A stretch of DNA of 64,000 nt from an uncultured Pelagibacteraceae bacterium (GTDB taxonomy: Bacteria > Pseudomonadota > Alphaproteobacteria > Pelagibacterales > Pelagibacteraceae): contig CACHGA010000004.1 in assembly GCA_902579285.1 (NCBI GenBank), positions 1-64,000 of the forward strand, in the 5' to 3' direction. Under the pieces are notes generated by a model. The model made no database searches. It saw nothing but the letters and a program-made list of their open reading frames with translations, and was not told where the DNA came from. Made by a program: the position numbers and the translations under genes. Shown in pieces: positions 1 to 10,227 of the stretch. Each line of letters opens with the position of its first letter. Within the stretch, counting starts at the first letter, position 1.

Positions 1-682
1 GTTTAATTTTCATTCCTTTTTTTAACTTTCCATCTAAAATCCTGACTAAAATTACTACCCCAAGATAACTATCATACCAACTATCTACTAATAAAGATTT
101 GAGTTTCGATTTTGGATCTCCTTTAGGTTCGGGTAGATCTTTTACTATTGACTCTAATATTTCTTGGATACCTTCGCCAGTTTTTCCTGAACATGAAATA
201 GCTTTTGATGTATCTATACCGATGACATCCTCTATCTGCTTTTTTACTTTTTCTGTATCAGCAGCAGGTAAATCAATTTTATTTAAAACTGGTACAATAT
301 GATGGTTCGTATCTAGTGCTTGGTATACATTAGCTAGAGTTTGAGCCTCAACACCTTGAGAACTATCGACAATTAATACTGACCCTTCGCAAGCAAGTAA
401 AGAACGGCTTACTTCATAACTAAAATCAACATGACCAGGGGTATCAATAATATTTAAAATATAATTTTTTCCATCTTTTGATTTATAATTTAATTTTACA
501 GTTTGGGCCTTAATAGTAATTCCCCTCTCTCTTTCAATATCCATGGAATCCAAAACTTGCTCTTTCATCTCTCTTTCTGAAAGACCGCCACAAATTTGGA
601 TTATTCTGTCAGCAATTGTAGACTTTCCATGGTCGATATGTGCGATAATCGCAAAATTTCTTACTTTATTTATATCTGACAT
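1..682 (-). CDS. lepA: Elongation factor 4 (LepA), N-terminal part, cut by window edge
   Basis: LepA is a ribosome-associated translational GTPase related to EF-G. The visible 227 codons start with [20 protein letters not shown], carrying the P-loop AHIDHGKST, then RERGITIK (switch I), DTPGHVDF (G3) and NKIDLP (G4). This order and spacing are diagnostic of LepA rather than EF-G or BipA. The ATG shares its A with the last base of the pheT stop (TAATG), so translation is probably coupled to pheT. The 3' part lies outside the window. Confidence 0.96.
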   Translation of the reverse strand, partial: MSDINKVRNFAIIAHIDHGKSTIADRIIQICGGLSEREMKEQVLDSMDIERERGITIKAQTVKLNYKSKDGKNYILNIIDTPGHVDFSYEVSRSLLACEGSVLIVDSSQGVEAQTLANVYQALDTNHHIVPVLNKIDLPAADTEKVKKQIEDVIGIDTSKAISCSGKTGEGIQEILESIVKDLPEPKGDPKSKLKSLLVDSWYDSYLGVVILVRILDGKLKKGMKIK

Positions 683-3084
683 TAGGATCTTATTGTTCCA
701 CCAGTCTTGGCTTTAACAATATTTATTATTTTTTGACTTACTTCGTTTAAGTCTTTTTCTGAAAGAGTTTTTTCCATTGATTGAATTGTGATGTTTACAG
801 CTATAGATTTTTTTCCTTCAGGTATATTGCCACCTTCGAAGACATCAAATATCAAAACTTTTTTAATAAGACTTTTATCAACCTCCCTTATCATTTTTTC
901 TACATCTCCTGCTTTGTAATTTTTATCAATAATAAATGCAAAGTCTCTCTCAGATTTTTGAAATTCGGAAACAGAGTAGTTTCTTTTAGCAATTCTATAT
1001 TTTTTTGGGGGTTCTGGTATATTTTTAAGGAAAATCTCAAATCCACAAACATTTCCCTCTTTTAAATCTAAATTCGAAACTATGCCCGGGTGTATTTCCC
1101 CAAAAGAGGCCAGTTGATGGCTGCTTGGCGATTTAAAATTCACTGAACCAGATCTTCCAGGATTGAAATAGTTTTGCGCTTTATTACTAATGTATAAATC
1201 TTCCTCATTAATACCAAGCTCTATTAATGTTTTTATTACATCTGCTTTAACATCAAAAACGTCTATATTTCGTGTTTTAGAATCCCAGCTCTTCCTGTTT
1301 GTAACACCAGATTTCAAACCGCCTAAAACAACCTGCTGTTCTCCTGGTTTATTTCCAAAAAAAATTGGTCCAATTTCAAATAATGAAAGATCCAAGTAAC
1401 CTCTGTCCTGATTTTTTTTTAAGTAAATGATTAGGTTCGAAAATATTGACCTTCTTAATACATTTTGATCGCTTGAAATTGGATTTGTAATTTCTATTTC
1501 TTTTTTTCCTTGCGAAAAATGTTTATCTATACGGGAGTCTGTAAAGGACCAAGTTACTGCCTCTAAATAGCCTTTGCTAGCTACCGCTCTTTGAGAAAAA
1601 TGAAATAGTTTCTGTTTAAAATTTAAAGTTTCTTTTGATCTTTCTCTTTCAGGTCTAACATATGAAATTTTATCGAAACCCTTAATTCTTATTAGCTCTT
1701 CTATAAGATCTATATCTTCCTTTATATCAGGTCTCCAACTAGGTGGTAAAACTTTAATTTTTTTACCATTAATTTTAAGTGAACATCCAAGGGAAGTTAA
1801 AATCTTTTTAATTTCTGCGATAGTTATTGATAAGCCGATGACCTTAAAAAACTTATCTAGCTCCAAATCAATTATTGGTCTTTCATCTTTTAGTTTTCCT
1901 ACAATTGAAAAGGTGCTTGCCTCACCACCACACATATCTAATATCATACACATCCCAAGTTCTAATCCTAAAGTTGCAGAATCTGGGTCAATTCCTCTCT
2001 CAAATCTATATTTTGCGTCTGTATCAATACCTAAATTTTTAGAAGTTTTTCTTATTGAAGATGGGAAAAAATAGGCAGACTCTAATAAAATATTTTTTGT
2101 AGAAAGTTCTGTTCCAGATCTAGTTCCTCCAATTATTCCACCCAGACCTAAAACTCCTGTTTTGTCAGTTATTGCACACATGTTGTTATTGAGTTTGTAT
2201 GTCTTATTATCCAAAGCTTCAAAGGTTTCACCAGTTTTTGAATTTCTGACAATAATTTCCTTATCAATTTTATCAGCATCATATGCATGTAGTGGCCTAT
2301 TCAGATCGTACATTACATAATTAGTAGTATCTACAATTGCTGAGATAGGTTTTAAACCTAAAGATATAATTCTTTTTTTTAACCAATCAGGACTCTCTAT
2401 ATTTTTAACATTTTTAATATATACACTTCCAAAAAGACCGCAGCCCTGGTCCTTTTCTTTTTTAATCGAGACTTTAATTGGGTTTTTAAATTTTTGATTT
2501 ATTTTGATTGGAGGATGTTTTTTTAACTTTCCTAAACCAGAGGAAGATAAATCTCTTGCAATACCTCGAACACCCAAACAATCAGGTCTATTTGGAGTAA
2601 CTGATATATCAATAGATTTTTCACCTTTGCTTTTAAAATAATTTTTTCCAACATCCTTTTCTTTATTCCTTAACTCAATTATTCCATCACTTTCATGCGA
2701 AATATTAAGCTCACTTTCAGAACAGAGCATACCGTGAGACTCTACACCTCTAATCTTTACTACTTTCAATTTTAATTTTGTTTTTGGAATTACCGACCCT
2801 GGAGGAGCATATATAGTGACCAGTCCTTCTCTTGCGTTAGCAGCTCCGCACACAACTTTAATTATTTTGTTATCTCCAAGACTAATCTCGCAAAGTTTAA
2901 GTTTATCTGCATTAGGATGTTTTTCTGCCTTTATAACTTTTGCAACTTTAAAATCAGATAATTCACCATGGTTTTCTTTTATTCCCTCTACTTCAAGACC
3001 TATGCTGGTAAGTTTATCAATAATTTTTGAAAGAGTTGCGCTGGTAGCTAAATGATTTTTTAACCAAGACAAAGTTATTATCAT
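682..3084 (-). CDS. pheT: Phenylalanyl-tRNA synthetase beta subunit
   Basis: Beta chain of the heterotetrameric PheRS that charges tRNA-Phe in the cytoplasm. At 800 residues it has the normal bacterial length. An EMAP-like tRNA-binding OB fold covers about residues 40-150, B3/B4 editing and B5 domains follow (about 200-480), and the C-terminal ferredoxin-fold anticodon-binding domain occupies about 705-800. The start overlaps the pheS stop by 4 bases (ATGA) and the stop overlaps the lepA start, giving a coupled pheS-pheT-lepA unit. No truncation is seen. Confidence 0.97.
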   Translation of the reverse strand: MIITLSWLKNHLATSATLSKIIDKLTSIGLEVEGIKENHGELSDFKVAKVIKAEKHPNADKLKLCEISLGDNKIIKVVCGAANAREGLVTIYAPPGSVIPKTKLKLKVVKIRGVESHGMLCSESELNISHESDGIIELRNKEKDVGKNYFKSKGEKSIDISVTPNRPDCLGVRGIARDLSSSGLGKLKKHPPIKINQKFKNPIKVSIKKEKDQGCGLFGSVYIKNVKNIESPDWLKKRIISLGLKPISAIVDTTNYVMYDLNRPLHAYDADKIDKEIIVRNSKTGETFEALDNKTYKLNNNMCAITDKTGVLGLGGIIGGTRSGTELSTKNILLESAYFFPSSIRKTSKNLGIDTDAKYRFERGIDPDSATLGLELGMCMILDMCGGEASTFSIVGKLKDERPIIDLELDKFFKVIGLSITIAEIKKILTSLGCSLKINGKKIKVLPPSWRPDIKEDIDLIEELIRIKGFDKISYVRPERERSKETLNFKQKLFHFSQRAVASKGYLEAVTWSFTDSRIDKHFSQGKKEIEITNPISSDQNVLRRSIFSNLIIYLKKNQDRGYLDLSLFEIGPIFFGNKPGEQQVVLGGLKSGVTNRKSWDSKTRNIDVFDVKADVIKTLIELGINEEDLYISNKAQNYFNPGRSGSVNFKSPSSHQLASFGEIHPGIVSNLDLKEGNVCGFEIFLKNIPEPPKKYRIAKRNYSVSEFQKSERDFAFIIDKNYKAGDVEKMIREVDKSLIKKVLIFDVFEGGNIPEGKKSIAVNITIQSMEKTLSEKDLNEVSQKIINIVKAKTGGTIRS

Positions 3085-4136
3085 CTGCTTAGCCCTCTAT
3101 AATTTGTTGGAACATCTAATGGGTCAAAACCAAAATAATTTAACCATCTATAGTCAGTTTCAAAAAAAGATCTAAGATCGTTAATCCCATACTTCAACAT
3201 TGCAAGCCTATCTATTCCCATTCCAAATGCGAAACCTTGAAATTTTTTTATATCAATTTTGACATTTTTTAAAACATTTGGATGAACCATTCCGCAACCT
3301 AGTATCTCGAGCCACTTGTCGCCTTCGCCAACAATAATTTTTCCGTTTTCTAATCTATAACCAATATCAACTTCTGCTGAAGGCTCTGTAAATGGAAAAT
3401 GGCTTGGTCTAAATCTCATTCGAATCTTTTTAACTTCAAAAAATTCTTTAACAAAATAGTCTAAGCATCCCTTTAAATGTCCCATATTAATATTTTTATC
3501 AATATGTAAACCCTCGAGTTGATGAAACATTGGTGAGTGTGTTTGATCACTATCACAACGGTAAGTTCTGCCCGGTACAATAATTTTAAATGGGGCCTTG
3601 CCACTTAGCATTGTTCTAATTTGGACTGGCGAGGTATGTGTTCTTAGTAGAATTTTTTTATTTTTATCTAAGTAAAAAGTATCATGCATATCTCTAGCGG
3701 GATGATCTTCGGGAGTATTTAAAGCTGTAAAATTATTATACTCACTTTCAACATCTGGACCCTCTGCAACAGAAAAACCAATTTCAGAAAATATTGATGA
3801 AATCTCATCAATAACTTGTGAGACAGGATGTATTTTTCCATTTGGCCTTTCCCGGGCAGGCAAGGTAACATCGACTTGATTTTTTTCTAGTTTTTGATTT
3901 ATTTCTAAATTTTCTAGTTCTTTAAACTTGTTATTAATAGATTCAGTAATTTTTTGTTTTTCATTATTTAAGGATGATGCTCGAATTTTTCTCTCATTTT
4001 CATTGAGTAAACCAAGTTTTTTAAATTCCTGGTTAATTTGACTATTTTTTCCTAAAAACTGAGATTTAAGATTTTGCAATTCTAACTTATCTTTTGCCTG
4101 AGATACTCTCTGAATTAATTCTCTTAAATCTACCAT
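3081..4136 (-). CDS. pheS: Phenylalanyl-tRNA synthetase alpha subunit
   Basis: Catalytic alpha chain of PheRS (351 residues, typical). An N-terminal coiled coil (about 1-90) is followed by a class II synthetase core. Motif 2 is visible in [19 protein letters not shown] and motif 3 in [17 protein letters not shown] near the C terminus. The gene lies 41 bases downstream of rplT and overlaps pheT by 4 bases. The infC-rpmI-rplT-pheS-pheT order matches the classical enterobacterial thrS-infC-rpmI-rplT-pheST arrangement. Confidence 0.97.
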   Translation of the reverse strand: MVDLRELIQRVSQAKDKLELQNLKSQFLGKNSQINQEFKKLGLLNENERKIRASSLNNEKQKITESINNKFKELENLEINQKLEKNQVDVTLPARERPNGKIHPVSQVIDEISSIFSEIGFSVAEGPDVESEYNNFTALNTPEDHPARDMHDTFYLDKNKKILLRTHTSPVQIRTMLSGKAPFKIIVPGRTYRCDSDQTHSPMFHQLEGLHIDKNINMGHLKGCLDYFVKEFFEVKKIRMRFRPSHFPFTEPSAEVDIGYRLENGKIIVGEGDKWLEILGCGMVHPNVLKNVKIDIKKFQGFAFGMGIDRLAMLKYGINDLRSFFETDYRWLNYFGFDPLDVPTNYRGLSR

Positions 4137-4177
4137 TAGTTAGTTTTTACTCTAACTTTGTATAAGAAAAAACAATT

Positions 4178-4534
4178 TTATTTTATTGATAACTGAACTT
4201 TTTTAACAAGAGATTTGAAAGCTTCTGGATTATTATATGCTAAATCGGCTAGAACTTTTCGATCTAACTTAATCTTTGACTTGCTTAAACCATTAATGAA
4301 TTTAGAATAAGTCATTCCTTCTTCCCTAACTCCTGCGTTTATTCTTTGTATCCAAAGTGATCTAAATTCTCTTTTTTTTGCTCTTCTATCTCTATAAGCG
4401 TACTGCATGGCTTTTTCCATTGCTTGCCTAGCGATACGAATTGTATTTTTTCTTCTTCCGAATTGACCTTTTACAAATTTAAAAACTTTTTTATGCCTTG
4501 CTCTACTTACAACTCCTCTTTTGGTTCTAGACAT
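4178..4534 (-). CDS. rplT: 50S ribosomal protein L20
   Basis: L20 binds 23S rRNA early in 50S assembly and in several bacteria represses its own operon. The 118-residue product starts [20 protein letters not shown], with the basic N-terminal extension and the later conserved [20 protein letters not shown] typical of L20. It follows rpmI by one base. I saw no clear L20 leader pseudoknot upstream of infC-rpmI. Confidence 0.98.
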   Translation of the reverse strand: MSRTKRGVVSRARHKKVFKFVKGQFGRRKNTIRIARQAMEKAMQYAYRDRRAKKREFRSLWIQRINAGVREEGMTYSKFINGLSKSKIKLDRKVLADLAYNNPEAFKSLVKKVQLSIK

Positions 4535-4535
4535 A

Positions 4536-4742
4536 TTAACCCCGTAAACTATATGGCATATAAGATTTTACAATTTTAGAATCTTGTTTAGTCATTATAG
4601 TTGTTCCTCTTTGTTTTCTAATTTGAGAATTTGTTCTTTTAATCATGCCGTGTCTTTTCCCTGCTTGAGGCATTTTTACTTTTCCAGATTTTGTTACTTT
4701 AAATCTTTTTTTTGCTGAGCTTTTTGTTTTTAATTTCGGCAT
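4536..4742 (-). CDS. rpmI: 50S ribosomal protein L35
   Basis: Small basic 50S protein, 68 residues from the chosen ATG ([20 protein letters not shown]), the canonical L35 N terminus. A longer reading from a TTG two codons upstream (4748) is possible, but the ATG gives the family-typical MPKLKT start. It lies between infC and rplT, its usual place. Confidence 0.96.
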   Translation of the reverse strand: MPKLKTKSSAKKRFKVTKSGKVKMPQAGKRHGMIKRTNSQIRKQRGTTIMTKQDSKIVKSYMPYSLRG

Positions 4743-4797
4743 AGTCAAGCAGTTATATATAGAATGTTTTTCGTAATCAAGATTTTTTTATAATGAC

Positions 4798-5343
4798 TTA
4801 ATTAGGCTGGATTATCATTATCATTTGCCGACCTTCAAATTTAGGCCTCACTTCGACTTGTCCTATTTCCTTAGTATCAATAATTATTCTTTCCATGAGA
4901 TCTTTTCCGAGTTGGATATGTTGCATTTCTCTTCCTTTAAATCTAACAGTAAATTTTACCTTGTCACCTTTAGTTAGAAATTTCTTAGCATTTTTAATTT
5001 TAAAATTATAATCATGTACTTCTGTTCCAGGTCTTAGCTTTAATTCTTTTAAATTTGATATTCTTTGGTTTTTTTTCGCTTTATTAGCTTTTTTTTGCAA
5101 ATCATATTTATATTTTCCAATATCCATTATTTTACAAACTGGCGGATTTGCATTTGGTGAGATTTCGATTAGATCAAGACCCTCAGCTTTTGCAGTTTCA
5201 ATTGCTTTTTTTATTGGCAAAACTCCAAGATTTTCTCCAGTACTATTTATAACTTGAACATCTAAACTTCTAATTCTCTCATTAGTTCTAGGACCTTGAA
5301 ATTTTGTTCTTCTCTGAAAGTAATTTGATTTTGGTTTATGCAC
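4798..5343 (-). CDS. infC: Translation initiation factor IF-3
   Basis: IF-3 prevents premature 50S joining and checks the start codon on the 30S subunit. The 181-residue reading has the N-domain (GPRTNERIR, then VLPIKKAIETAKAEGLDLIEISPNANPPVCKIMD) and the C-domain (LKELKLRPGTEVHDYNFK, VKFTVRFKGREM). The only initiator giving the full N terminus is a GTG at 5343-5341, directly after the thrS TAA, with no obvious Shine-Dalgarno sequence. A non-ATG start recalls the AUU start used for autoregulation in enterobacteria. The exact start is the weak point. Confidence 0.95.
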   Translation of the reverse strand: MHKPKSNYFQRRTKFQGPRTNERIRSLDVQVINSTGENLGVLPIKKAIETAKAEGLDLIEISPNANPPVCKIMDIGKYKYDLQKKANKAKKNQRISNLKELKLRPGTEVHDYNFKIKNAKKFLTKGDKVKFTVRFKGREMQHIQLGKDLMERIIIDTKEIGQVEVRPKFEGRQMIMIIQPN

Positions 5344-7263
5344 TTATTTAATTGGAAGATTGTTTAGCATTTTTAACTTTTCAATGGCTTTAGTAAATTT
5401 AATTGTTTCTTGTTTTTCGGAACCTAGTTTTCTTATTGTAACACTTTTATCAGTTATTTCTTTCTTACCACAAATTAAAATGAGAGGCGTTTTGGCTAAA
5501 GAGTGTTCTCTAATCTTATAATTTATTTTTTGATTTCTTAAATCCACTTCGCATTTTATACCTTCTTTAAAGAGGTCTTCAAATATTTTTTTTGCATAAT
5601 CATTGTGCTCTTCGGCTATAGGTAACACAACTGCTTGTAATGGCGATAGCCAAAATGGAAGTTTTCCTGCGTAATTTTCGATTAAGATCCCAATAAATCT
5701 TTCTAGTGATCCAAATAATGCCCTGTGTAACATTACGGGTATTTTCTTTGTTCCATCTTTATCTACAAAAGTAGCACCAAGTCTTTTTGGTAGATTTAAA
5801 TCAACCTGGAGCGTCCCACACTGCCAATCACGACCTATAGCATCCCGTAAAACAAATTCAATTTTAGGGCCATAAAATGCTCCCTCTCCTTTATTAATAG
5901 TATATTCCAATTTAGTTTTTTTAATTGCCTCAAGAAGAGCTTTTTCTGATTTATCCCAAACAGAATCGTTGCCTACTCTTTTTTCTGGTCTGTCTGAGTA
6001 TTTTAGAAAAACCTTGTTAAAACCCAAATCTTTATAAATATCTAAAATTAATTTTGTTACTGTAATACACTCGTCTGTTATCTGATCTTCTGTGCAAAAT
6101 ATATGTGCATCATCTTGGGTAAAAGCTCTAACCCTTAACAAGCCATGTAAAGCGCCCGACGGTTCATACCTATGTACTTTACCAAACTCAGATAACTTCA
6201 AAGGAAGATCTCTATAACTTTTTAATCCTTGATTAAAAACTTGGACACACCCTGGACAATTCATTGGTTTTACAGCAAAAATTTTTTCGTCTGGAGTTTC
6301 TGATGTAAACATTAAATCACCAAATTTATCCCAATGCCCAGATTTTTCCCAAAGAGTTTTGTCTAATAATTCTGGAGTATTAATTTCCTTATATCCAGCA
6401 TATCTTTGTTTTAATCTCATATACTCAATAAGTCTTTGAAATAAAGCCCATCCTTTTTCATGCCAAAAAACTGCACCAGGACTTTCCTCTCTGAAATGAA
6501 ATAGATCCATTTCTTTACCTAACTTTCTATGATCTCTTTTTTCTGCTTCCTCTAGTTTATTTAAATAATCATCTAGCTCTTTTTTTGAGCTCCAGCAGGT
6601 TCCATAAATTCTTTGCAGCATCTCGTTATTTGAATCTCCTCTCCAATATGCACCAGAAACTTTGGTTAGTTTAAATGCCTTACCAATTTTTTTAGAAGAG
6701 ATTAAATGAGGTCCTCTACATAAATCGTGCCAAGTATCGCCATGATGATAAACCGATAGCTCCTCATTTTCTGGGATACTCTCTATAATTTCTGCCTTAT
6801 ATTTTTCTCCCATCTTTTTAAAATGGGCAATTGCTTTGTCCCTTTCCCACACCTCTCGTTTTGTTTTAACGTCTTTATCTATTATCTCAGACATTTTTTT
6901 CTCTATTTTTTTTAAGTCAGAGTTTGTGAATGGTTCTTTTCTTGCAAAGTCATAGTAAAAACCATTTTCAATAACTGGGCCTATAGTTACTTGCGTACCT
7001 GGAAATAATTCTTGAACCGCCATAGCCATTATGTGTGCTGCATCATGTCTTATTACATCTAAACCTTCTTTATCTTTTTGGGTAATAATTTTGACAGATG
7101 AGTCATTTTGAATTGAATAGCTCAAGTCTTTCAGTTCACCGTTCACACTCATTATAAGTGCTTGCTTTATAAGGGATTTACTAATCTTTTCTGCAATCTC
7201 AAGTCCATTTGTCTTATTTTTAAAATTAAGTTTTTTTCCGTCAGGTAAAGTTATATTAGGCAT
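5344..7263 (-). CDS. thrS: Threonyl-tRNA synthetase
   Basis: Class II synthetase charging tRNA-Thr. At 639 residues it is full length: TGS domain (about 1-62), editing SAD domain (about 65-235, with HDAAHIMAMAVQ and the HHGDTWHDLCRGPHL segment), catalytic core (about 240-530) and anticodon-binding domain (about 535-639). The zinc-site cysteine lies in KPMNCPGC, motif 2 in RYEPSGALHGLLRVR and motif 3 in PVMLHRALFGSLERF. It begins directly after the glycosyltransferase stop and ends directly before infC. Confidence 0.98.
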   Translation of the reverse strand: MPNITLPDGKKLNFKNKTNGLEIAEKISKSLIKQALIMSVNGELKDLSYSIQNDSSVKIITQKDKEGLDVIRHDAAHIMAMAVQELFPGTQVTIGPVIENGFYYDFARKEPFTNSDLKKIEKKMSEIIDKDVKTKREVWERDKAIAHFKKMGEKYKAEIIESIPENEELSVYHHGDTWHDLCRGPHLISSKKIGKAFKLTKVSGAYWRGDSNNEMLQRIYGTCWSSKKELDDYLNKLEEAEKRDHRKLGKEMDLFHFREESPGAVFWHEKGWALFQRLIEYMRLKQRYAGYKEINTPELLDKTLWEKSGHWDKFGDLMFTSETPDEKIFAVKPMNCPGCVQVFNQGLKSYRDLPLKLSEFGKVHRYEPSGALHGLLRVRAFTQDDAHIFCTEDQITDECITVTKLILDIYKDLGFNKVFLKYSDRPEKRVGNDSVWDKSEKALLEAIKKTKLEYTINKGEGAFYGPKIEFVLRDAIGRDWQCGTLQVDLNLPKRLGATFVDKDGTKKIPVMLHRALFGSLERFIGILIENYAGKLPFWLSPLQAVVLPIAEEHNDYAKKIFEDLFKEGIKCEVDLRNQKINYKIREHSLAKTPLILICGKKEITDKSVTIRKLGSEKQETIKFTKAIEKLKMLNNLPIK

Positions 7264-8412
7264 TTATTTAATTAATTTTTTGTATTCTATAAATGTTGAA
7301 TTACACATTTGTTCTACATCAAATTTCTTTAATATATTTTTCCTACCTTCATTTCCAATTGATTGCAACTTGTCTTTATCCATTTCCATTAATTTATTTA
7401 AATTTTCTGCGAGTGCCTCGGGTTTTTCACTCTCAAATAAGAAGCCAGATTTGCCATTAACTATTGTCTCTTTCGAGCCCCCGTGATCACTGGCTAATAT
7501 TGGTCTTCTCATCGCTTGCGCCTCTACAGATATTCTTCCAAAAGCTTCTGGCTCAATTGAAGAAGATACTACTACATCTGAAATATAATAGGCAACAGGC
7601 ATTTCTCTTGTATGCTGTAAAAAAAATATATTATTTTTTAAATTATATTTTTCAATCATGGATAATAGCTTCTTGAAATAAGCTGATCTACCTTGATGAG
7701 ATCCAAGAATTATAGCTTGGAAATTTTCTTTTTTATGTTTTGTCTTTAATAGCTTTAATGACTCAATAAACATTTCTTGCCCTTTCCATCTTGTAAGTCT
7801 TCCAGGTAATAAAATTTTAAACTTTTCAGTATTAAAATTTACTAAAGACTTAAAACTTTTGACTTTTTCATTTGTTATATTTGAATTATCAAAATATTCT
7901 GTATTGATTCCCCTAAAAATAACTAACAATCTTTTTTGAGATGTAATTAATTTTCCATAATTTTTATGAATATGATTAAAAACAAAATTTGATCCAGCTA
8001 TAATTAAATTCGATCTTACCATTACTGAGTTGTAAAATTTTTTAAATTTATTCGAAAAATTATATACCCCGTGAAATGTGGTTACAAACTTAGCTCTTGT
8101 TATTAAACAAGAAAGAAAGCAAGACCAAGCGGGTGCTCTACTTCTGGCATGCACTACATCAATTCTTAAAAAAATTATAATTAAAGAGATAAAAATTGTG
8201 TTAATTAGTATAAGTAAAGGATTCTTCGATTGAACTGGAAGTTTAAAAACTCTTACCTTCTCCTTTCTAATGAATTTTAATAATGGGCCACCGCTTGTTA
8301 TAATATATGATTTACAATTTTTTTCTGCAAGATAATGAGCAATATCATAACAACCAGTTTCTGCGCCGCCATATCCTAATTTTGGAATAACTTGTAATAC
8401 TTTAAAACTCAT
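7264..8412 (-). CDS. GT4-type glycosyltransferase
   Basis: Probable GT-B retaining glycosyltransferase of family GT4 (382 residues), likely adding a sugar to a cell-surface glycan at the inner face of the membrane. Seen: N-terminal IPKLGYGGAETGCYDIAHYL (donor/acceptor loop), a central LLPGRLTRWKGQEMFIESL start of the second Rossmann lobe, and the EPEAFGRISVEAQAMRRPI motif near the end, where the E-x7-E pair binds the nucleotide sugar. A hydrophobic stretch near residues 65-85 may sit on the membrane. It overlaps galE by 4 bases, so both probably serve surface polysaccharide synthesis. The sugar transferred cannot be read from the sequence. Confidence 0.85.
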   Translation of the reverse strand: MSFKVLQVIPKLGYGGAETGCYDIAHYLAEKNCKSYIITSGGPLLKFIRKEKVRVFKLPVQSKNPLLILINTIFISLIIIFLRIDVVHARSRAPAWSCFLSCLITRAKFVTTFHGVYNFSNKFKKFYNSVMVRSNLIIAGSNFVFNHIHKNYGKLITSQKRLLVIFRGINTEYFDNSNITNEKVKSFKSLVNFNTEKFKILLPGRLTRWKGQEMFIESLKLLKTKHKKENFQAIILGSHQGRSAYFKKLLSMIEKYNLKNNIFFLQHTREMPVAYYISDVVVSSSIEPEAFGRISVEAQAMRRPILASDHGGSKETIVNGKSGFLFESEKPEALAENLNKLMEMDKDKLQSIGNEGRKNILKKFDVEQMCNSTFIEYKKLIK

Positions 8413-9377
8413 GAATTATTTTTTTCCCAGCTTAAAGCTGAACTTAAAATAATACTTAAATTATTAAAACTTGGTTTCCAATTAAATTCTTTTTTAAATT
8501 TATCACTATTGGCAACTGAAACTGCGATATCTTTTGGTCTTCTTGGTCCAATTTCTACTTTTAATTTATTTTTTAATATATTTTCCATCTCAGTAATTAC
8601 TTCTTTCACAGAATATCCACTGCCATAACCGCAGTTATAAATATTTGAACTCCGATTTTTTAAAAGATTATTTGCTGCTAAAACATGCATATCAGCTATA
8701 TCAGACACGTGTATAAAATCTCTTATAGCTGTGCCATCTTTTGTTTCATAATCATCGCCATTAATTATTATTTTTTTCCTCTTGTTTACAGCTACTTCAC
8801 AAAGAACTTTAATTAGATTTGAGGATGACTTGGCTATAAGTCCGGATCTTTTGCCTTTGTCTGCTCCTGCTACGTTAAAATATCTTAAAATCGTATAATC
8901 AATTTTATCTTTTTTTGAAATTAAAAAATTTTCTATTTTATATTTTGACTCTGCGTAAGGATTAATTGGTTTTAATTCACTTTCTTCTATTAAATTATTA
9001 GAATTATTATTTCCATAAACTCCAGCACTTGAAGAAAATATAATTTTTTTAAGATTATTTTTTATACATAATGAAAAAAATATTTTTGATTTTTCAAAAT
9101 TATGAAGTTCATATTTTTTAGGATATTTAACTGACTCGTCTACTCTTGTGAGGCCTGCAAAATGCATAACTAAATCAAATTTATTTTCTTTTAGAATTTT
9201 TTGTATTGAATTTTCATCAGCAATATCAAAATTAAAATGCTTAGCTTTTGTGGGAATTAGTGTCTTATTACCAGTTATCAAGTTATCAATTATTGTTACT
9301 GAGTGACCTTTGTCAATTAAGGATAATGCAGTGTGGCTTCCTATATAACCTGCACCACCAGTTAAGAGAATATTCAT
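8409..9377 (-). CDS. galE: UDP-glucose 4-epimerase (GalE-type SDR)
   Basis: Extended SDR enzyme interconverting UDP-glucose and UDP-galactose with bound NAD. Seen: the NAD motif GGAGYIGSH at residues 7-15, IDNLITGNK, the active-site SSSAGVYG segment and the catalytic Tyr/Lys in NPYAESK. Length (322) fits GalE. It opens the minus-strand run and is coupled by a 4-base overlap to a GT4 transferase. Related UDP-sugar epimerases acting on N-acetyl sugars cannot be excluded. Confidence 0.88.
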   Translation of the reverse strand: MNILLTGGAGYIGSHTALSLIDKGHSVTIIDNLITGNKTLIPTKAKHFNFDIADENSIQKILKENKFDLVMHFAGLTRVDESVKYPKKYELHNFEKSKIFFSLCIKNNLKKIIFSSSAGVYGNNNSNNLIEESELKPINPYAESKYKIENFLISKKDKIDYTILRYFNVAGADKGKRSGLIAKSSSNLIKVLCEVAVNKRKKIIINGDDYETKDGTAIRDFIHVSDIADMHVLAANNLLKNRSSNIYNCGYGSGYSVKEVITEMENILKNKLKVEIGPRRPKDIAVSVANSDKFKKEFNWKPSFNNLSIILSSALSWEKNNS

Positions 9378-9450
9378 ATAGATGAATTTAACATTTATTT
9401 AAATCAAATCACAAAATAATATATTATCAGATTAATTATATTTAATTTAT

Positions 9451-10227
9451 ATGAAAAAATTTAGATACCTAAAAATATCGAAAACAAAAAAACTTAGATA
9501 TTTAGTCAATTATTACAAAAAAAAACTATATATAATTTTTTTACCCGGTTTTATGTCAGATATTGGTGGTAAAAAGCCTATAGCATTTAATAACTATGCA
9601 AAAAAAAATAAATTAGGTTTTTTAGCAATAGAATATTCTGGACATGGTAAGTCGTCTGGAGAGTTTATAAGAGGAAATATAAGTAAGTGGTCGAATGATG
9701 TTAAAAACTCAATTAAAAAAATTGTTAAAAAAAATAGCTTTATTCTAATTGGCTCGAGTATGGGTGCTTGGATTTCATTAAATCAATTTAAACATTTTAA
9801 AAATCAAATCAAAGGTTTTGTGGGTATCGGTTCCGCTCCAGAATTTTTAGAAAGACTTATGTGGAAGAAATTCCCAAAAAAAATAAGGCAGGAAATAATG
9901 TCAAAAGGTATTAGTATAATTAAGCATGGTGATCCAAGTAATAAACAAAAACAATATGAATATCCTGTAACCTATCAATTGATTAAAGATGGAAGAAAAA
10001 ATAAAGTTTTATCAAAAAAAATAAGTCTGAGAATAAATGTAACTATGTTTCATGGTCAAAAGGATGAAGCAGTTCCAGTCTCTTTTTCGAGGAAGGTTTT
10101 AGCCTTATTCACAAATGCTAAAAAAAGAATAGTAGTCGTAAAAAATGGAGATCATAGTCTTTCAAACAAAAAAAGTATGAATAGAATTACCTCTGAATTA
10201 GATAGAATAGTTAAAAATATTTTTTAA
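9451..10227 (+). CDS. Alpha/beta hydrolase
   Basis: Serine hydrolase of the alpha/beta fold, 258 residues, no signal peptide. The oxyanion region is FLPGFMSDIGGKK, the nucleophile elbow is GSSMGAW, the Asp is probably in GQKDEAVP and the His in NGDHSLS near the end. The pattern resembles the ABHD10/thioesterase-like branch common in alphaproteobacteria, so an acyl-thioesterase or esterase role is plausible but not shown. It sits alone on the plus strand between two sugar-epimerase genes and converges on the next gene with a 17-base overlap. Confidence 0.75.
   Translation: MKKFRYLKISKTKKLRYLVNYYKKKLYIIFLPGFMSDIGGKKPIAFNNYAKKNKLGFLAIEYSGHGKSSGEFIRGNISKWSNDVKNSIKKIVKKNSFILIGSSMGAWISLNQFKHFKNQIKGFVGIGSAPEFLERLMWKKFPKKIRQEIMSKGISIIKHGDPSNKQKQYEYPVTYQLIKDGRKNKVLSKKISLRINVTMFHGQKDEAVPVSFSRKVLALFTNAKKRIVVVKNGDHSLSNKKSMNRITSELDRIVKNIF

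Noticed and set aside
4743-4748. TTG start extending rpmI by two codons
   Set aside because: The ATG at 4742 gives the family-typical MPKLKT N terminus.
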